Counted from the first letter of the stretch, positions 19,101 through 28,235 are shown. The stretch is DNA of 64,000 nucleotides from Kitasatospora sp. CB01950 (GCF_001905465.1 NZ_LISX01000008.1:32183-96182), one strand, 5' to 3'. The notes: generated from the sequence alone by a model not told the origin. Numbers and translations: made by a program.

Positions 19101-19766
19101 ATGGACAAGCTGCTCGGCACCCTGCGACTCGCGCCCCTGGCCGGCCGCCGCCGCACCCGGCCCACCGCGCTCCGCACCGCCGGCGAGTACTCCGAGCGCT
19201 GGGGCTGGACGCTCGCCGCCGGCAGCCCGCCGTCGCACGCCTCGCTCCGCTGCGACTGCGCCGTCCCGCTCTGCGCCGCGCCCAACCTGCACCACCGGGT
19301 CGGCCCGCTCATCGCGCCGGGGGCCGGCGCGGCCGAGCTCGCCGCGAGCTGCCCCGCGGGCGCGCCGGTGCTGCTGCCCACCGGCCACCAGTTCGACCTG
19401 CTGGACGTGCCGGCCCGGCCCGGCCTGCAGGCCCTGGTCCGGCTCGAACGGATGGGCACCCAGGTCGGTCCCGTCCTCGCCTCCCCCACCGGCCGCCTGC
19501 TCTTCTTCGTCGCCCCGCGCACCGCCGAGCGCCTGCCCGACCTGCTCTACCGCATGGGCTGGGACGACGCCTCCCTCGACCTCGGCTGCCACGGCCTCGG
19601 CTCCTACCTGGCCGCCCCGCCCGTCCCGCTCGGCCCGCTCGGCCCGATGCGCTGGCTCCGCCGCCCCACCCCCGACACCCGTCCCCCGGAGGCCCGCCTC
19701 CTCCTGGGCACGCTGGCGTACGCCTGCCACCGCACCCGCGACCGCGAGACCTCGCTGGCCGGTTGA
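19101..19766 (+). CDS. Small bifunctional primase/polymerase-like protein
   Basis: The 221-residue product starts MDKLLGTLRL after GGGGGAGGC. Its central region PTGHQFDLLDVPARPG, followed by LASPTGRLLFFVA, aligns with the core of the archaeo-eukaryotic primase/polymerase domain (TG..vlDvD..., then an sGxH-type motif). The second catalytic acid is Pro here and the motif III His is replaced by Phe, so polymerase or primase activity is doubtful. It has four N-terminal Cys/His-type positions (CDCAVPLC) resembling a metal site. Proteins of this type are found next to nsdA in other Streptomyces; a role is not known to me. Confidence 0.7.
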   Translation: MDKLLGTLRLAPLAGRRRTRPTALRTAGEYSERWGWTLAAGSPPSHASLRCDCAVPLCAAPNLHHRVGPLIAPGAGAAELAASCPAGAPVLLPTGHQFDLLDVPARPGLQALVRLERMGTQVGPVLASPTGRLLFFVAPRTAERLPDLLYRMGWDDASLDLGCHGLGSYLAAPPVPLGPLGPMRWLRRPTPDTRPPEARLLLGTLAYACHRTRDRETSLAG

Positions 19767-19779
19767 CGGGCCGCACATA

Positions 19780-19830
19780 CGGCAAGGTCCGTCCCAGGAG
19801 AGAACGTCTCTCCTCGAACGGACCTTGCCG
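19780..19830. terminator. Bidirectional terminator between the prim-pol-like gene and ftsY
   Basis: Outer 13-base arms (19780-19792, 19818-19830) enclose a second 8-bp hairpin (AGGAGAGA/TCTCTCCT, 19797-19815). It lies 13 bases after the rightward gene and 12 bases after the leftward ftsY, so it serves both. Confidence 0.8.
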
Positions 19831-19841
19831 ACGGGTGTCCG

Positions 19842-21068
19842 TCAGCCCAGCAGCGCGTCCACGAACGCCCCCGGCTCGAACGGCGCGAGGTCGTCCGCGC
19901 CTTCGCCGAGGCCGATCAGCTTGACGGGCACGCCGAGTTCGCGCTGCACCGAGATCACGATGCCGCCCTTCGCCGTGCCGTCCAGCTTGGTGAGCACGAT
20001 GCCGGTGATGTCCACGACCTCCGCGAACACCCGGGCCTGCACCAGGCCGTTCTGACCGGTGGTGGCGTCGAGGACGAGCAGCACCTCGTCCACCGGCCCG
20101 TGCTTCTCGACGACTCGCTTGACCTTGCCGAGCTCGTCCATCAGGCCGGTCTTGGTGTGCAGGCGGCCGGCGGTGTCCACCAGGACGGTGTCGACGCCGT
20201 CGGCGATGCCCTGCTTGACGGCGTCGAACGCGACGGAGGCCGGGTCGCCGCCCTCGGGGCCGCGGACGGTGTGCGCGCCGACGCGCTCGCCCCAGGTCTG
20301 GAGCTGGTCGGCGGCTGCGGCACGGAAGGTGTCGGCGGCGCCGAGCACGACCTTGCGGCCGTCGGCGACCAGGACGCGGGCGAGCTTGCCGGTGGTGGTG
20401 GTCTTGCCGACGCCGTTGACGCCGACCACCAGGACCACGGCGGGGCCGCCGCCGGCCTTGACGGAGTGGACGGTGCGGTCGAACTCGGGGCCGAGCAGCT
20501 TGACCAGCTCTTCGCGGAGCAGCCCGCGCAGTTCGTCGGGGGTGCGGGTGCCGAGCACCTTGACGCGGGTGCGCAGGTTGTCGACGAGCTCCTGGGTGGC
20601 GCCGACGCCGACGTCGGCGGTGAGCAGGATCTCCTCGATCTCCTCCCAGGTGTCCTCGTCGAGGCGGTCGCGGGAGAGCAGGGTCAGCAGGCCCTTGCCG
20701 AGCGTGGACTGCGAGCGGGAGAGCCGCGAGCGCAGTCGGACCAGGCGTCCGGCGGTGGGTTCGGGAACCTCGATCGCGGGGGCGGCTTCCGCCTCCTCGA
20801 CCAGCACCTCTTCGGCGGGGGCCTCGGCCTCGGGCTCCTCGGCCACCGGCGCAGCCGGGGTCTCGGCGGCCGGCGGCGCGGTGGGCTCGGCCGCGCCTTC
20901 GGCGGGCTTGGCAGGCGCGCTCGGGCGGTCGGCCGTCGGCGGCGCGGTGATCGTCGGGGTCTGGGTCGGCTTGTTCAGCTCTTTGCGTCGTTTGCCGGAA
21001 ACGACGAGTCCGGTGATCGCGCCGATGGCGATCACCGCGATGACAACGGCAAGGATCACGTATTCCAT
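19842..21068 (-). CDS. ftsY: Signal recognition particle receptor FtsY
   Basis: FtsY is the membrane receptor for SRP. The 408 residues comprise an N-terminal membrane helix (about 3-24), an acidic Ala/Pro/Glu-rich A domain (40-105), and the NG GTPase domain with VVGVNGVGKTTTTGKLA (G1), DTFRAAAADQL, VLVDTAGRLHTK and LTKLDGTAKGG. The gene is 13 bases downstream of smc, so they are probably co-transcribed. Confidence 0.97.
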   Translation of the reverse strand: MEYVILAVVIAVIAIGAITGLVVSGKRRKELNKPTQTPTITAPPTADRPSAPAKPAEGAAEPTAPPAAETPAAPVAEEPEAEAPAEEVLVEEAEAAPAIEVPEPTAGRLVRLRSRLSRSQSTLGKGLLTLLSRDRLDEDTWEEIEEILLTADVGVGATQELVDNLRTRVKVLGTRTPDELRGLLREELVKLLGPEFDRTVHSVKAGGGPAVVLVVGVNGVGKTTTTGKLARVLVADGRKVVLGAADTFRAAAADQLQTWGERVGAHTVRGPEGGDPASVAFDAVKQGIADGVDTVLVDTAGRLHTKTGLMDELGKVKRVVEKHGPVDEVLLVLDATTGQNGLVQARVFAEVVDITGIVLTKLDGTAKGGIVISVQRELGVPVKLIGLGEGADDLAPFEPGAFVDALLG

Positions 21069-21081
21069 AACCCGTCCAGTA

Positions 21082-24000
21082 TCACTTAGCGCCTACGCCG
21101 GCCCGGGTTGCGCGGGCTCCAGCCTTTCCGTCCTGCCCTGCCGTGCCGTCCGGCATTCGCAGGCGCTGGCTGATCACCTGGGAGATGCCGTCGCCCTTCA
21201 TGGTCACGCCGTACAGGGCGTCGGCGGATTCCATGGTGAGCTTCTGGTGGGTGATGACGATCAGTTGGGAACTCTCCCGCAGTTCTTCCATGATCGCGAT
21301 CAACCGGCGCAGATTGGTTTCGTCGAGCGCGGCCTCGACCTCGTCCATGACGTAGAACGGGCTGGGCCGGGCCTTGAAGATCGCCACCAGCAGCGCCACG
21401 GCGGTCAGCGAGCGTTCGCCGCCGGAGAGCAGCGAGAGTCGCTTGACCTTCTTGCCGGGCGGCCGGGCCTCGACCTCGACGCCGGTGGTGAGCATGTTCT
21501 CGGGGTCGGTGAGGACGAGCCGGCCTTCGCCGCCGGGGAAGAGCCGGGCGAAGACGCCCTCGAACTGGGCGGCGGTGTCCTGGTAGGCGGCGGTGAACAG
21601 CTGCTCGACCCGGGCGTCGACGTCGCGGACGATGTCGAGCAGGTCGCGGCGGCTCTTGCGCAGGTCGTCGAGCTGTTCGCCGAGGAACTGGTGGCGGGCC
21701 TCCAGCGCGGCGAACTCCTCCAGCGCGAGCGGGTTGACCTTGCCGAGCTGCTGGTGGGCGCGTTCGGCGGCCTTGAGCCGCTTCTCCACCTCGGCCCGGA
21801 CGTACGGACGCGGTGCCCCGGGCTCCTGGCCGCCCTGGCTGTCCTGCCCGTCCTGCCCGTCCCGCCCGTCCTCGGGCAGCGGGGCCGGAACGGGCCGGTC
21901 GGGGCCGTAGCCGGCGAGCAGTTCGGCGCCCTCGATGCCGAACTCCTCCAGCGCCTTGGCCTCCAGCTGTTCGATCCGGAGCCGTTTCTCCGCGCGCAGC
22001 ACCTCGTCGCGGTGGCCGGCGTCGACCAGCCGGTCGAGTTCGGCCTGGAGTTCGCGGCCGTTCTCGCGGAACTGGCGGAGTTCGGTCTCGCGGGCGGCCC
22101 GGTCGGCTTCGACGCCGGCGCGTTCGGTCTCGGCGGTGGCGAGGGTCTCCTCGATCCGGCCGAGGAGTTGGCGGGCGGCGGTGGCGACGGCTCCGGCGAC
22201 GGCGGCTTCGTGGCGGGCCCGGGCGCGGCGTTCGGCGGCGCGGGCCCGGGCTTCGCGTTCGGTGCGGGCGGCGCGGTCCAGCTGCTCGGCGCGGCCGGCC
22301 AGGCCGCGGACGCGTTCCTCGTGGGTGCGGACGGCGAGCCGGGCTTCCATCTCGGTCTGCCGGGCTGCGGTTCCGGCGGTGGCGAGCCGGTCGCGTTCGG
22401 TGCTGTCGGGTTCGTCCTCGCCGCGGTCGGCCGACTCCTCGGCGGTGGCGAGGCGTTCGGCGAGTTCCTCGGCGGCGGCGCGGGCCTCGGCGAGGCCGCT
22501 CTCGGCCTTGGCGGCGGCGGTGGCGGTGCGTTCGGCCTCACCGGCGGCGGCCCGCGCGGCGCCGCCCGAACGGCCGAGCGCTCCGGCGAGTTCGGCGCGC
22601 CGCTTCTCGCCCTGCCTGCGCAGCAAGGCCAACTGCTCCACCTCGGACGCGAGTTCGCTCCGGCGTTCGGCCGCCTCGGCGAGCCACTCGGTCGACTCCG
22701 CACAGCGCTCGTCGAGTTCCTCGATGCCGCGGGCGGCCTCCGCGACGGCGGCCCGAGTCTCCAACGCACTGGGGGCGCCGGCCGAGCCGCCGCTCGCGAA
22801 GGCGCGGGACAGCAGGTCGCCGTCCGTGGTGACGGCCGTCCACTGCGGGTGGCGGTCGATCAACTCCTGTGCCGCACCGAGGTGTTCCACCACCGCGACG
22901 GCCCGCAGCAGCCGCCGCGCGGCCCCGGCCATCGGCCCGTCGATCAACTCCCCCGCCCAGCACGCCCCTTCGGGCAGCCCGTCGCCGACTCCCGTGTCCG
23001 GCACGGCGATCAGCAGGGCCGCCCGCCCCTCGTCCTCGGCGCGCAGCCCGGCGAGTGCTTCGGCGGCGGTGGCGGCGTCCTCGACCGCGACGGCGTCCGC
23101 CGCGGCGCCCAGTCCGGCCGCGATCGCGAGTTCGAACCCGGGCTCGATGCGCAGCAGTTCGGCGGCGGGTCCGAGAACGCCGGGCCGCCCGAGCAGGGTG
23201 GCGCTGCCGTCCTTGCGGCGCAGGCCGAGGGCGAGGGCGTCGTGTCGGGCGGTGAGCGCGGCGCGTTCCTTCTCGGCTCCGGCGAGCGCGTCCCGGGCCG
23301 CGCCGGCGGCCCGTTCGGCGTCGGCCAGCGCGGCCCGGGCCAGCTCGTGGCGGCTCTCGGTGTCCTCGTCGCCGGCCTCGGTCAGCTCGTGCTGTTCGAG
23401 GAGTTCCCGGTACTCGGCCTCGGCGGCCTCGGCGCGCAGCAGCGCTTCGTCGCGGGCAATGGCGAGCCGTTCGGTCTCGGCTTCGGCGGCGGTGGCGCGG
23501 GAGCGGGCGGCGGCGGCCCGGCCCTGCAGTCGGGCCAGGCCTTCGCGGCGGTCGGCGATCGCCCGGGCGGCCGCCTTGAGCCGCAACTCCTCGGCGGTGA
23601 GGGCGCGTTCGAGTTCGGCGCGCTCCTCGACGGCTTCGGCGAGCGCGTACCGGGCCTCTTCCAGGGCGGCTTCGAGGGCGGCTTCCTCCTCGCGGACCCG
23701 GGCGGCTTCCCGTTCCAGGTCCTCGGGGTCGCGGCCGCGCCGTTCCTCCGGCTGCCCTGCGGTGGCGGCGGCCCGGATCCGGGCCTCGGCGAGTCCGACG
23801 GTACCGCGGGTGCGTTCGGCGAGCGCGGACAGCCGGTACCAGGTCTGCCGGGCGGCCTCCAGGGCGGGCCCGAGCTGTTCGACCTGGGCCTCCAGGACGG
23901 CTTCGCGCTGAACGGCGGCGGCGAGCTGCTGTTCGACGGTGGTGCGGCGCAGTTTCAGCGCCAGCTCGTCGGCGACTTCGGCCTCGACGGCCTTGCGCAG

Positions 24001-24708
24001 GGTGAGCAGGTCGTCGGCGAGCAGCCGCAGTCGGGCGTCGCGCAGTTCGGCCTGGATGCCGGCGGCCCGCCGGGCGATCTTCGCCTGCTGCCCCAACGGG
24101 CCGAGCTGGCGGCGCAGTTCGGCGACCAGGTCCTGGACGCGGTTCAGGTTGGCCTGCATCGCGTCGATCTTCCGCAGCGCCTTCTCCTTGCGCTTGCGGT
24201 GCTTGAGGACGCCGGCCGCCTCCTCGATGAAGGCGCGCCGCCCCATCGGGTCGGCGTGCAGCACGGAGTCGAGCCGGCCCTGTCCGACGATGACGTGCAT
24301 CTCGCGGCCGATGCCGGAGTCGGAGAGCAGTTCCTGGATGTCGAGGAGCCGGCAGACGGTGCCGTTGAGCGCGTACTCGCTGCCGCCGCTGCGGAACATC
24401 GTCCGGGTGATGGTGACTTCGGTGTACTCGATGGGCAGCGCGCCGTCGGTGTTGTCGATGGTGAGGCTGACTTCGGCGCGGCCGAGCGGGGGTCGCCCGC
24501 TGGTGCCGGCGAAGATCACGTCCTCCATCTTGCCGCCGCGCAGCGACTTCGCGCCCTGTTCGCCCATCACCCAGGACAGCGCGTCGACGACGTTGGACTT
24601 GCCGGAGCCGTTGGGGCCGACGACGCAGGTGATGCCGGGTTCGAAGCGCAGGGTGGTCGCCGAGGCGAAGGACTTGAACCCGCGCAGGGTGAGGCTCTTC
24701 AGGTGCAC
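21082..24708 (-). CDS. smc: Chromosome partition protein SMC
   Basis: SMC is the core ATPase of bacterial condensin and compacts and aligns chromosome arms. The 1208 residues show Walker A VVGPNGSGKSNVVDAL near the N-terminus, two long Ala/Glu/Arg-rich coiled-coil arms, a hinge in the middle (about 510-670, GRPGVLGPAAELLRI ... VVEHLGAAQELID), signature LSLLSGGERSLTAVALL and Walker B FYVMDEVEAALDE. The GTG at 24708 has GAGGAGG upstream and begins VHLKSLTLRGFKSFA, the standard start. ScpA/ScpB are not in the window. Confidence 0.97.
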   Translation of the reverse strand: MHLKSLTLRGFKSFASATTLRFEPGITCVVGPNGSGKSNVVDALSWVMGEQGAKSLRGGKMEDVIFAGTSGRPPLGRAEVSLTIDNTDGALPIEYTEVTITRTMFRSGGSEYALNGTVCRLLDIQELLSDSGIGREMHVIVGQGRLDSVLHADPMGRRAFIEEAAGVLKHRKRKEKALRKIDAMQANLNRVQDLVAELRRQLGPLGQQAKIARRAAGIQAELRDARLRLLADDLLTLRKAVEAEVADELALKLRRTTVEQQLAAAVQREAVLEAQVEQLGPALEAARQTWYRLSALAERTRGTVGLAEARIRAAATAGQPEERRGRDPEDLEREAARVREEEAALEAALEEARYALAEAVEERAELERALTAEELRLKAAARAIADRREGLARLQGRAAAARSRATAAEAETERLAIARDEALLRAEAAEAEYRELLEQHELTEAGDEDTESRHELARAALADAERAAGAARDALAGAEKERAALTARHDALALGLRRKDGSATLLGRPGVLGPAAELLRIEPGFELAIAAGLGAAADAVAVEDAATAAEALAGLRAEDEGRAALLIAVPDTGVGDGLPEGACWAGELIDGPMAGAARRLLRAVAVVEHLGAAQELIDRHPQWTAVTTDGDLLSRAFASGGSAGAPSALETRAAVAEAARGIEELDERCAESTEWLAEAAERRSELASEVEQLALLRRQGEKRRAELAGALGRSGGAARAAAGEAERTATAAAKAESGLAEARAAAEELAERLATAEESADRGEDEPDSTERDRLATAGTAARQTEMEARLAVRTHEERVRGLAGRAEQLDRAARTEREARARAAERRARARHEAAVAGAVATAARQLLGRIEETLATAETERAGVEADRAARETELRQFRENGRELQAELDRLVDAGHRDEVLRAEKRLRIEQLEAKALEEFGIEGAELLAGYGPDRPVPAPLPEDGRDGQDGQDSQGGQEPGAPRPYVRAEVEKRLKAAERAHQQLGKVNPLALEEFAALEARHQFLGEQLDDLRKSRRDLLDIVRDVDARVEQLFTAAYQDTAAQFEGVFARLFPGGEGRLVLTDPENMLTTGVEVEARPPGKKVKRLSLLSGGERSLTAVALLVAIFKARPSPFYVMDEVEAALDETNLRRLIAIMEELRESSQLIVITHQKLTMESADALYGVTMKGDGISQVISQRLRMPDGTAGQDGKAGARATRAGVGAK

Positions 24709-24877
24709 CCGGCCGTCCTCCTCGCCCGCTGTCGCCGCCGCCGGCGCCGGGCCGTCCCGTCCGGGGCCCGTCGCTTGGCGACTGTATCCGGCGGGGCCGC
24801 CCGACTGCCCCCAGGTGGCGGTTTGGCCACGCCGTGAGCGGGGCAGGTTGGGACGAAAGAAGACCGCGCACACGACG

Positions 24878-24904
24878 AAGGGACGTCCGCCTCGGACGTC
24901 CCTT
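24878..24904 (-). terminator. Hairpin between the coiled-coil gene and smc
   Basis: Perfect 12-base arms (24878-24889, 24893-24904) with a three-base loop lie 87 bases after the small coiled-coil gene and 170 bases ahead of smc, so smc probably has its own promoter in the remaining gap. Confidence 0.65.
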
Positions 24905-24990
24905 GCAGGCTGCCATCCCCTCAGTGGGGGACGCTCAGTGCGTCACAGCGTCGATCGTGAGGACCACGAGCGATCGGTTGACCGTTTCGA

Positions 24991-25194
24991 TCAGGTGAGG
25001 GCCGGCTCGCGCTGGTCCAGGTCGATGCTGTTGAGCAACGAATGCTCGTCGGCGACGGCGATCAGCGCGTCGTTCTCGGCCTGGAGTTTCGTGAGCTCGT
25101 TCTCCAGGTCCTGGACGCGCTGCTGAAGCCGCCGCATCTCGGAGAGCATTCGCGGGTCGGGGCCGCCGACGTACCCGAGAAGCGCCTTTGCCAT
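24991..25194 (-). CDS. Small coiled-coil protein, conserved in Streptomyces
   Basis: The 67-residue product MAKALLGYVGGPDPRML... follows GGAGG. From about residue 18 it is a continuous amphipathic helix (RRLQQRVQDLENELTKLQ), a short coiled coil with heptads of Leu/Val, ending in an acidic tail. I recall near-identical small proteins next to smc in other Streptomyces, but no function. Its position upstream of smc is compatible with a chromosome-related role, which is only inference. Confidence 0.75.
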   Translation of the reverse strand: MAKALLGYVGGPDPRMLSEMRRLQQRVQDLENELTKLQAENDALIAVADEHSLLNSIDLDQREPALT

Positions 25195-25576
25195 GATGTG
25201 TGGTCCTCCACGCTGAGTGACCGAACCGTGTACGGTGTGGGTCTTGGGGGAAGGGATACGCACGCGCCTGCGCGCCGGACGTGCTGGCTGGGCACTACGG
25301 GACAGCCGCTGGTGAGTGGCATGCTCACACGGCGGAGCCTCGCCGGTAAACTCAGGCCTGTACGCGGGTTTCCAGCGTCTCACCAAAGACCGTACGGGTC
25401 AACACGATCACCGCACGCTACCGCGCCCCTGTCACCTGCATGGCGGGGTCTTCACGCCATCGGCCGGGGTAGTGGATCACTACGCCTGCGGAGTCAACCA
25501 CGAGTCTGCCCGGTTGGCAACCGCATGACACCGGCAGTTGCCGGCGGCTCTCCTCCGACCGGCAACTGCGGTGTGT
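25195..25576. other. Intergenic region between acylphosphatase and the small coiled-coil gene
   Basis: The 382 bases hold the acylphosphatase terminator at 25534-25569 and a 12-bp palindrome ACCGT-GT-ACGGT at 25225-25236, about 30 bases upstream of the coiled-coil gene. No coding sequence was recognised. Confidence 0.5.
25534..25569 (-). terminator. Terminator after acylphosphatase
   Basis: Eleven-base perfect arms (25534-25544, 25559-25569) with a 14-base loop start 8 bases beyond the stop codon. Confidence 0.7.
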
Positions 25577-25870
25577 TCATCGGATCGCGAAGCTCTCGTA
25601 TCCGTCGCCCACGGCGCTCCAGATTTCCGTGACTCCGCTGACCCGACCTGGCGTTCCGGGCCCGCGCAGCGCGGCGAGCAGCCGCTCGCAGTCCGCGCGC
25701 GGCCCCTCGGCGACCACCTGGACGCGGCCGTCGCCGAGGTTGCTCGTATAGCCCGTCAGCCCGATCTCCAGGGCCCGCGCCCTGGTCCACCAGCGGAACC
25801 CCACCTGCTGGACGCGCCCACGCACCCAGATGGTGGCGCGGACGGAACGATGACTGTCGCGACCTTGCAT
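25577..25870 (-). CDS. acyP: Acylphosphatase
   Basis: Acylphosphatases hydrolyse acyl phosphates such as carbamoyl phosphate or 1,3-bisphosphoglycerate. The 97-residue product has the family signature VRGRVQQVGFRWW with the phosphate-binding Arg26 and the catalytic Asn44 in GYTSNLGDGRVQV. Length and both key residues are normal. The ATG at 25870 gives a start like other members; the ribosome binding site is weak. It lies near smc, as in many actinobacteria. Confidence 0.93.
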   Translation of the reverse strand: MQGRDSHRSVRATIWVRGRVQQVGFRWWTRARALEIGLTGYTSNLGDGRVQVVAEGPRADCERLLAALRGPGTPGRVSGVTEIWSAVGDGYESFAIR

Positions 25871-25991
25871 GCGTCGACCATAGTCGGGCACTTCAGGGGC
25901 GTACGGAACGGGCTTCACGCCCCTTCCACCGTGCCCCCTCATCGGCCCGCGCGCATCCACGGCATCGACATCGCCGCCGCCCCGCGCCGCC

Positions 25992-26792
25992 TCAGCGGTG
26001 CGGCTCGGCCAGCCGGTGCAGCGTCCAGCCGCGGCCGGCCGGATCCAGCGGGGCGGTGGCGGCGGTGAACAGTTCGGCGGCGCGGCGGTAGGAGAGTCGG
26101 GCCCGGCCGGTGAGCGGGCAGCGGTCGCGCTCCGGGGTGCCGGCCGGGGCCCGCCGGTCGGTGAGGAACAGCGGGCCGGCGCTGCGGCCGGCGATCAGCA
26201 GCGGCAGCAGCCGGGCGGCGCCGCCACGCCAGCGCAGCGGGCGTTCGCCGGCGGCCGGCCGGGTCTGCCGGTCGGCCGGGTCGAGCCGGTCGACGTCCAG
26301 CGCCAGCAGGCGTTCAATGGGCGCGCCGGTCTCCCGCACCAGGTGCCAGAGCACCTTCTCGCGCAGCGGCGCCCGCAGGGCGAGCACGGCCCGCACCTGG
26401 GCGTCGGTGAGCGCGGGTTCGGGCGCGGCGGCGGGCAGCGGGCGCAGGCCCTCGGCGGGGTCGGCGGTCAGCCAGCCCCGCTCGCGCCAGTGCCGCAGGG
26501 CGGCCCGCAGCGCGGACAGTTCGCGGTTGGCGGTGCGCGCGCCGACCGCCTCGGCCCGGGCGGCGAACGCCTCGGCGACCCGCCGGGGCGCGTCCGGCCC
26601 GTCCAGCAGGGCGAGCGGCAGCACCGGCGGCGCGGCCCGCCGCCGCTCGGCGCCGACCGGCGGGGTGCGCCCGACCAGCAGCCAGGCCCAGGTGTGCAGG
26701 GCGATCCGGTAGACCCGCCGGGAGCCCGCCGAGAGCGGGGCCTCCGCCAGGTAGTGCTCGGCCGCGACGGCGAACTCCACAGGTGGTGCCAT
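25992..26792 (-). CDS. Tyrosine-recombinase-like protein, catalytic residues lost
   Basis: The 266-residue product resembles phage-type integrases: an N-terminal core-binding-like region with YRIALHTWAWLL and ANRELSALRAALRHWRERGWL, then the start of a catalytic domain with ALTDAQVRAVLAL and HLVRETGAPIERLLALDVD. The canonical TGLRISELL motif has Pro in place of the first catalytic Arg. The usual HxLR box is reduced to LHRLAEPHR, and the protein stops there, before the nucleophilic Tyr. It is therefore not an active recombinase. It may be a decayed integrase or a DNA-binding derivative. An ATG 21 codons upstream (26855) would run into the putative operator and is less likely. Confidence 0.6.
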   Translation of the reverse strand: MAPPVEFAVAAEHYLAEAPLSAGSRRVYRIALHTWAWLLVGRTPPVGAERRRAAPPVLPLALLDGPDAPRRVAEAFAARAEAVGARTANRELSALRAALRHWRERGWLTADPAEGLRPLPAAAPEPALTDAQVRAVLALRAPLREKVLWHLVRETGAPIERLLALDVDRLDPADRQTRPAAGERPLRWRGGAARLLPLLIAGRSAGPLFLTDRRAPAGTPERDRCPLTGRARLSYRRAAELFTAATAPLDPAGRGWTLHRLAEPHR

Positions 26793-26796
26793 ACCC

Positions 26797-26865
26797 GCAG
26801 TAAATCGCCGCGCCGATGCGGCGTCAACACCCCCTCCCACTGCGGTAAACAGCACGGTTTACTGC
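26797..26865. promoter_or_regulatory. Three-copy 9-bp operator between the recombinase-like gene and the MFS gene
   Basis: GC(A/G)GTAAA(C/T) occurs at 26797-26805 and 26842-26850 and inverted at 26857-26865; the last two form an inverted repeat with a six-base spacer and one mismatch. The first copy touches the start of the leftward gene. A regulator binding here would control both divergent genes; none is identified. Confidence 0.5.
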
Positions 26866-26962
26866 GACACCGATCGTCCTCCGAAAAATTGATGCCACAA
26901 CGCTCAAGTTTCTCTCCGGAAGTCCTTGCCGGACGCCGACGCGGCGGTGCAGTCTGCCGGTC

Positions 26963-28231
26963 ATGGTGCTGACCTCACGACGGCTCGCCGTCCTGCGCGG
27001 GCGGGAGTTCCGCCTCTTCTTCCTCGGCTATGCCGTCTCCCTGTTCGGGTCCTCGATGGCCTCGGTGGCGGTGGCCTTCGCGGTGCTCGACGGCGGGGGC
27101 GGCGGCTCCGGGCTGGGCGTGGTGATGACCGCGCGGATCCTGCCGATCGTGCTGCTGCTGGTGCTCGGCGGCGCGGCCGCGGACCGGCTGGGCCCGCGCC
27201 GGGTGATGCTCGGCTCGGACGGGCTGCGCTGCGCGACCCAGACCGCGACGGCCCTGCTGCTGTTCACCGGGCACGGCGGGGTGTGGGCGCTGGCCGCGCT
27301 GATGGTGCTCTGGGGTCTGGCCGAGGCGGTGTTCATGCCGGCCCTGGACGCGTTGCTGCCGCGCCTCGTCCCGGCCGGTGAACTCTCCGACGCCAACGCC
27401 CTGTTGGGGATCGCCCGGAACGGCGTCGTGGTGGCCGGCCCGGCCCTCGCCGGTCTGCTGACCGCCGTCGCGGGCCCTGGCTGGGTGCTGCTGGTGGACG
27501 CCGCCTCGTACGCGGTCGGCGGCGCGGCGCTGGCCCTGCTCCGGCTGCCCACCGTCGCCCGGGACGCCGCCGACGAGCCCTCATTGCTATCCGAACTGCG
27601 GTCCGGCTGGGGTGAGTTCAGCTCCAGGCGGTGGCAGTGGGTGAGCGCGCTGCAGGGCTGCCTGTTCAACCTGCTGGTGTGGGCGCCGTTCCTGATCCTC
27701 GGCCCGGTGGTGGCGGACGACCGGCTCGGCGGGGCGGGCGGCTGGGGCGTGGTGATGGGCGCGTACGGTGCGGGCGCGGTGCTCGGCGGGCTGCTGCTGC
27801 TCGGCCGCCGACCGGCCAGGCCGCTGCGGACTGCGATTGCCGTGACGGCGGGCTGGGCACTGCCCTCGGGTGCGCTGGCGCTGGGGTGGCCGCTGCCGCT
27901 GGTGGCGGTCGCGGCGGCCGGCGCGGGGGTGACCTCGATCGTCTGCGGCACCCTGCTCGCGACGTTGACGCAGCGTCATGTCCCCCCGGAGGCGCTGGGC
28001 CGGGTCAGCGCGTACGGGACGCTCGGCGCGTTCGCGTTCGGCCCGGTCGGGCTGGCGCTGGCCGGGCCGATCGCCGACCGGGTGGGGGCGGGCTCGGTGC
28101 TCGGCTTCGGCGCGGTCTGGCAGCTGGTGTCCTGCGCGCTGACGCTGCTGGTGCTGGGCCGCCGCGAGCCCGCCGACCCGGCCGCCGTCGGAGCCGAGGC
28201 AGGCGAGGCCCCCTCCCCCGCCCGGGCATGA
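26963..28231 (+). CDS. MFS transporter, drug or siderophore exporter type
   Basis: The 422-residue integral membrane protein has about 12 hydrophobic spans. The start RLAVLRGREFRLFFLGYAVS with LFGSSMASVAVAFAV, and the loop DRLGPRRVMLGSDGLRC between spans 2 and 3, are typical of the EntS/DHA3-type major facilitator exporters. A pairing motif GIARNGVVVAGPALAGLLTA follows. The substrate cannot be told. No ribosome binding site precedes the ATG; instead CAGTCT at 26950-26955, with TTGCCG 18 bases upstream, sits seven bases before it, which fits a leaderless transcript. It is divergent from the recombinase-like gene. Confidence 0.85.
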   Translation: MVLTSRRLAVLRGREFRLFFLGYAVSLFGSSMASVAVAFAVLDGGGGGSGLGVVMTARILPIVLLLVLGGAAADRLGPRRVMLGSDGLRCATQTATALLLFTGHGGVWALAALMVLWGLAEAVFMPALDALLPRLVPAGELSDANALLGIARNGVVVAGPALAGLLTAVAGPGWVLLVDAASYAVGGAALALLRLPTVARDAADEPSLLSELRSGWGEFSSRRWQWVSALQGCLFNLLVWAPFLILGPVVADDRLGGAGGWGVVMGAYGAGAVLGGLLLLGRRPARPLRTAIAVTAGWALPSGALALGWPLPLVAVAAAGAGVTSIVCGTLLATLTQRHVPPEALGRVSAYGTLGAFAFGPVGLALAGPIADRVGAGSVLGFGAVWQLVSCALTLLVLGRREPADPAAVGAEAGEAPSPARA

Positions 28232-28235
28232 CAGC

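Noticed and set aside
20059..24837. Plus-strand open frame of about 1590 codons opposite smc
   Set aside because: It is antisense to smc and ftsY, an effect of high GC third positions; its sequence is low-complexity and matches no family.
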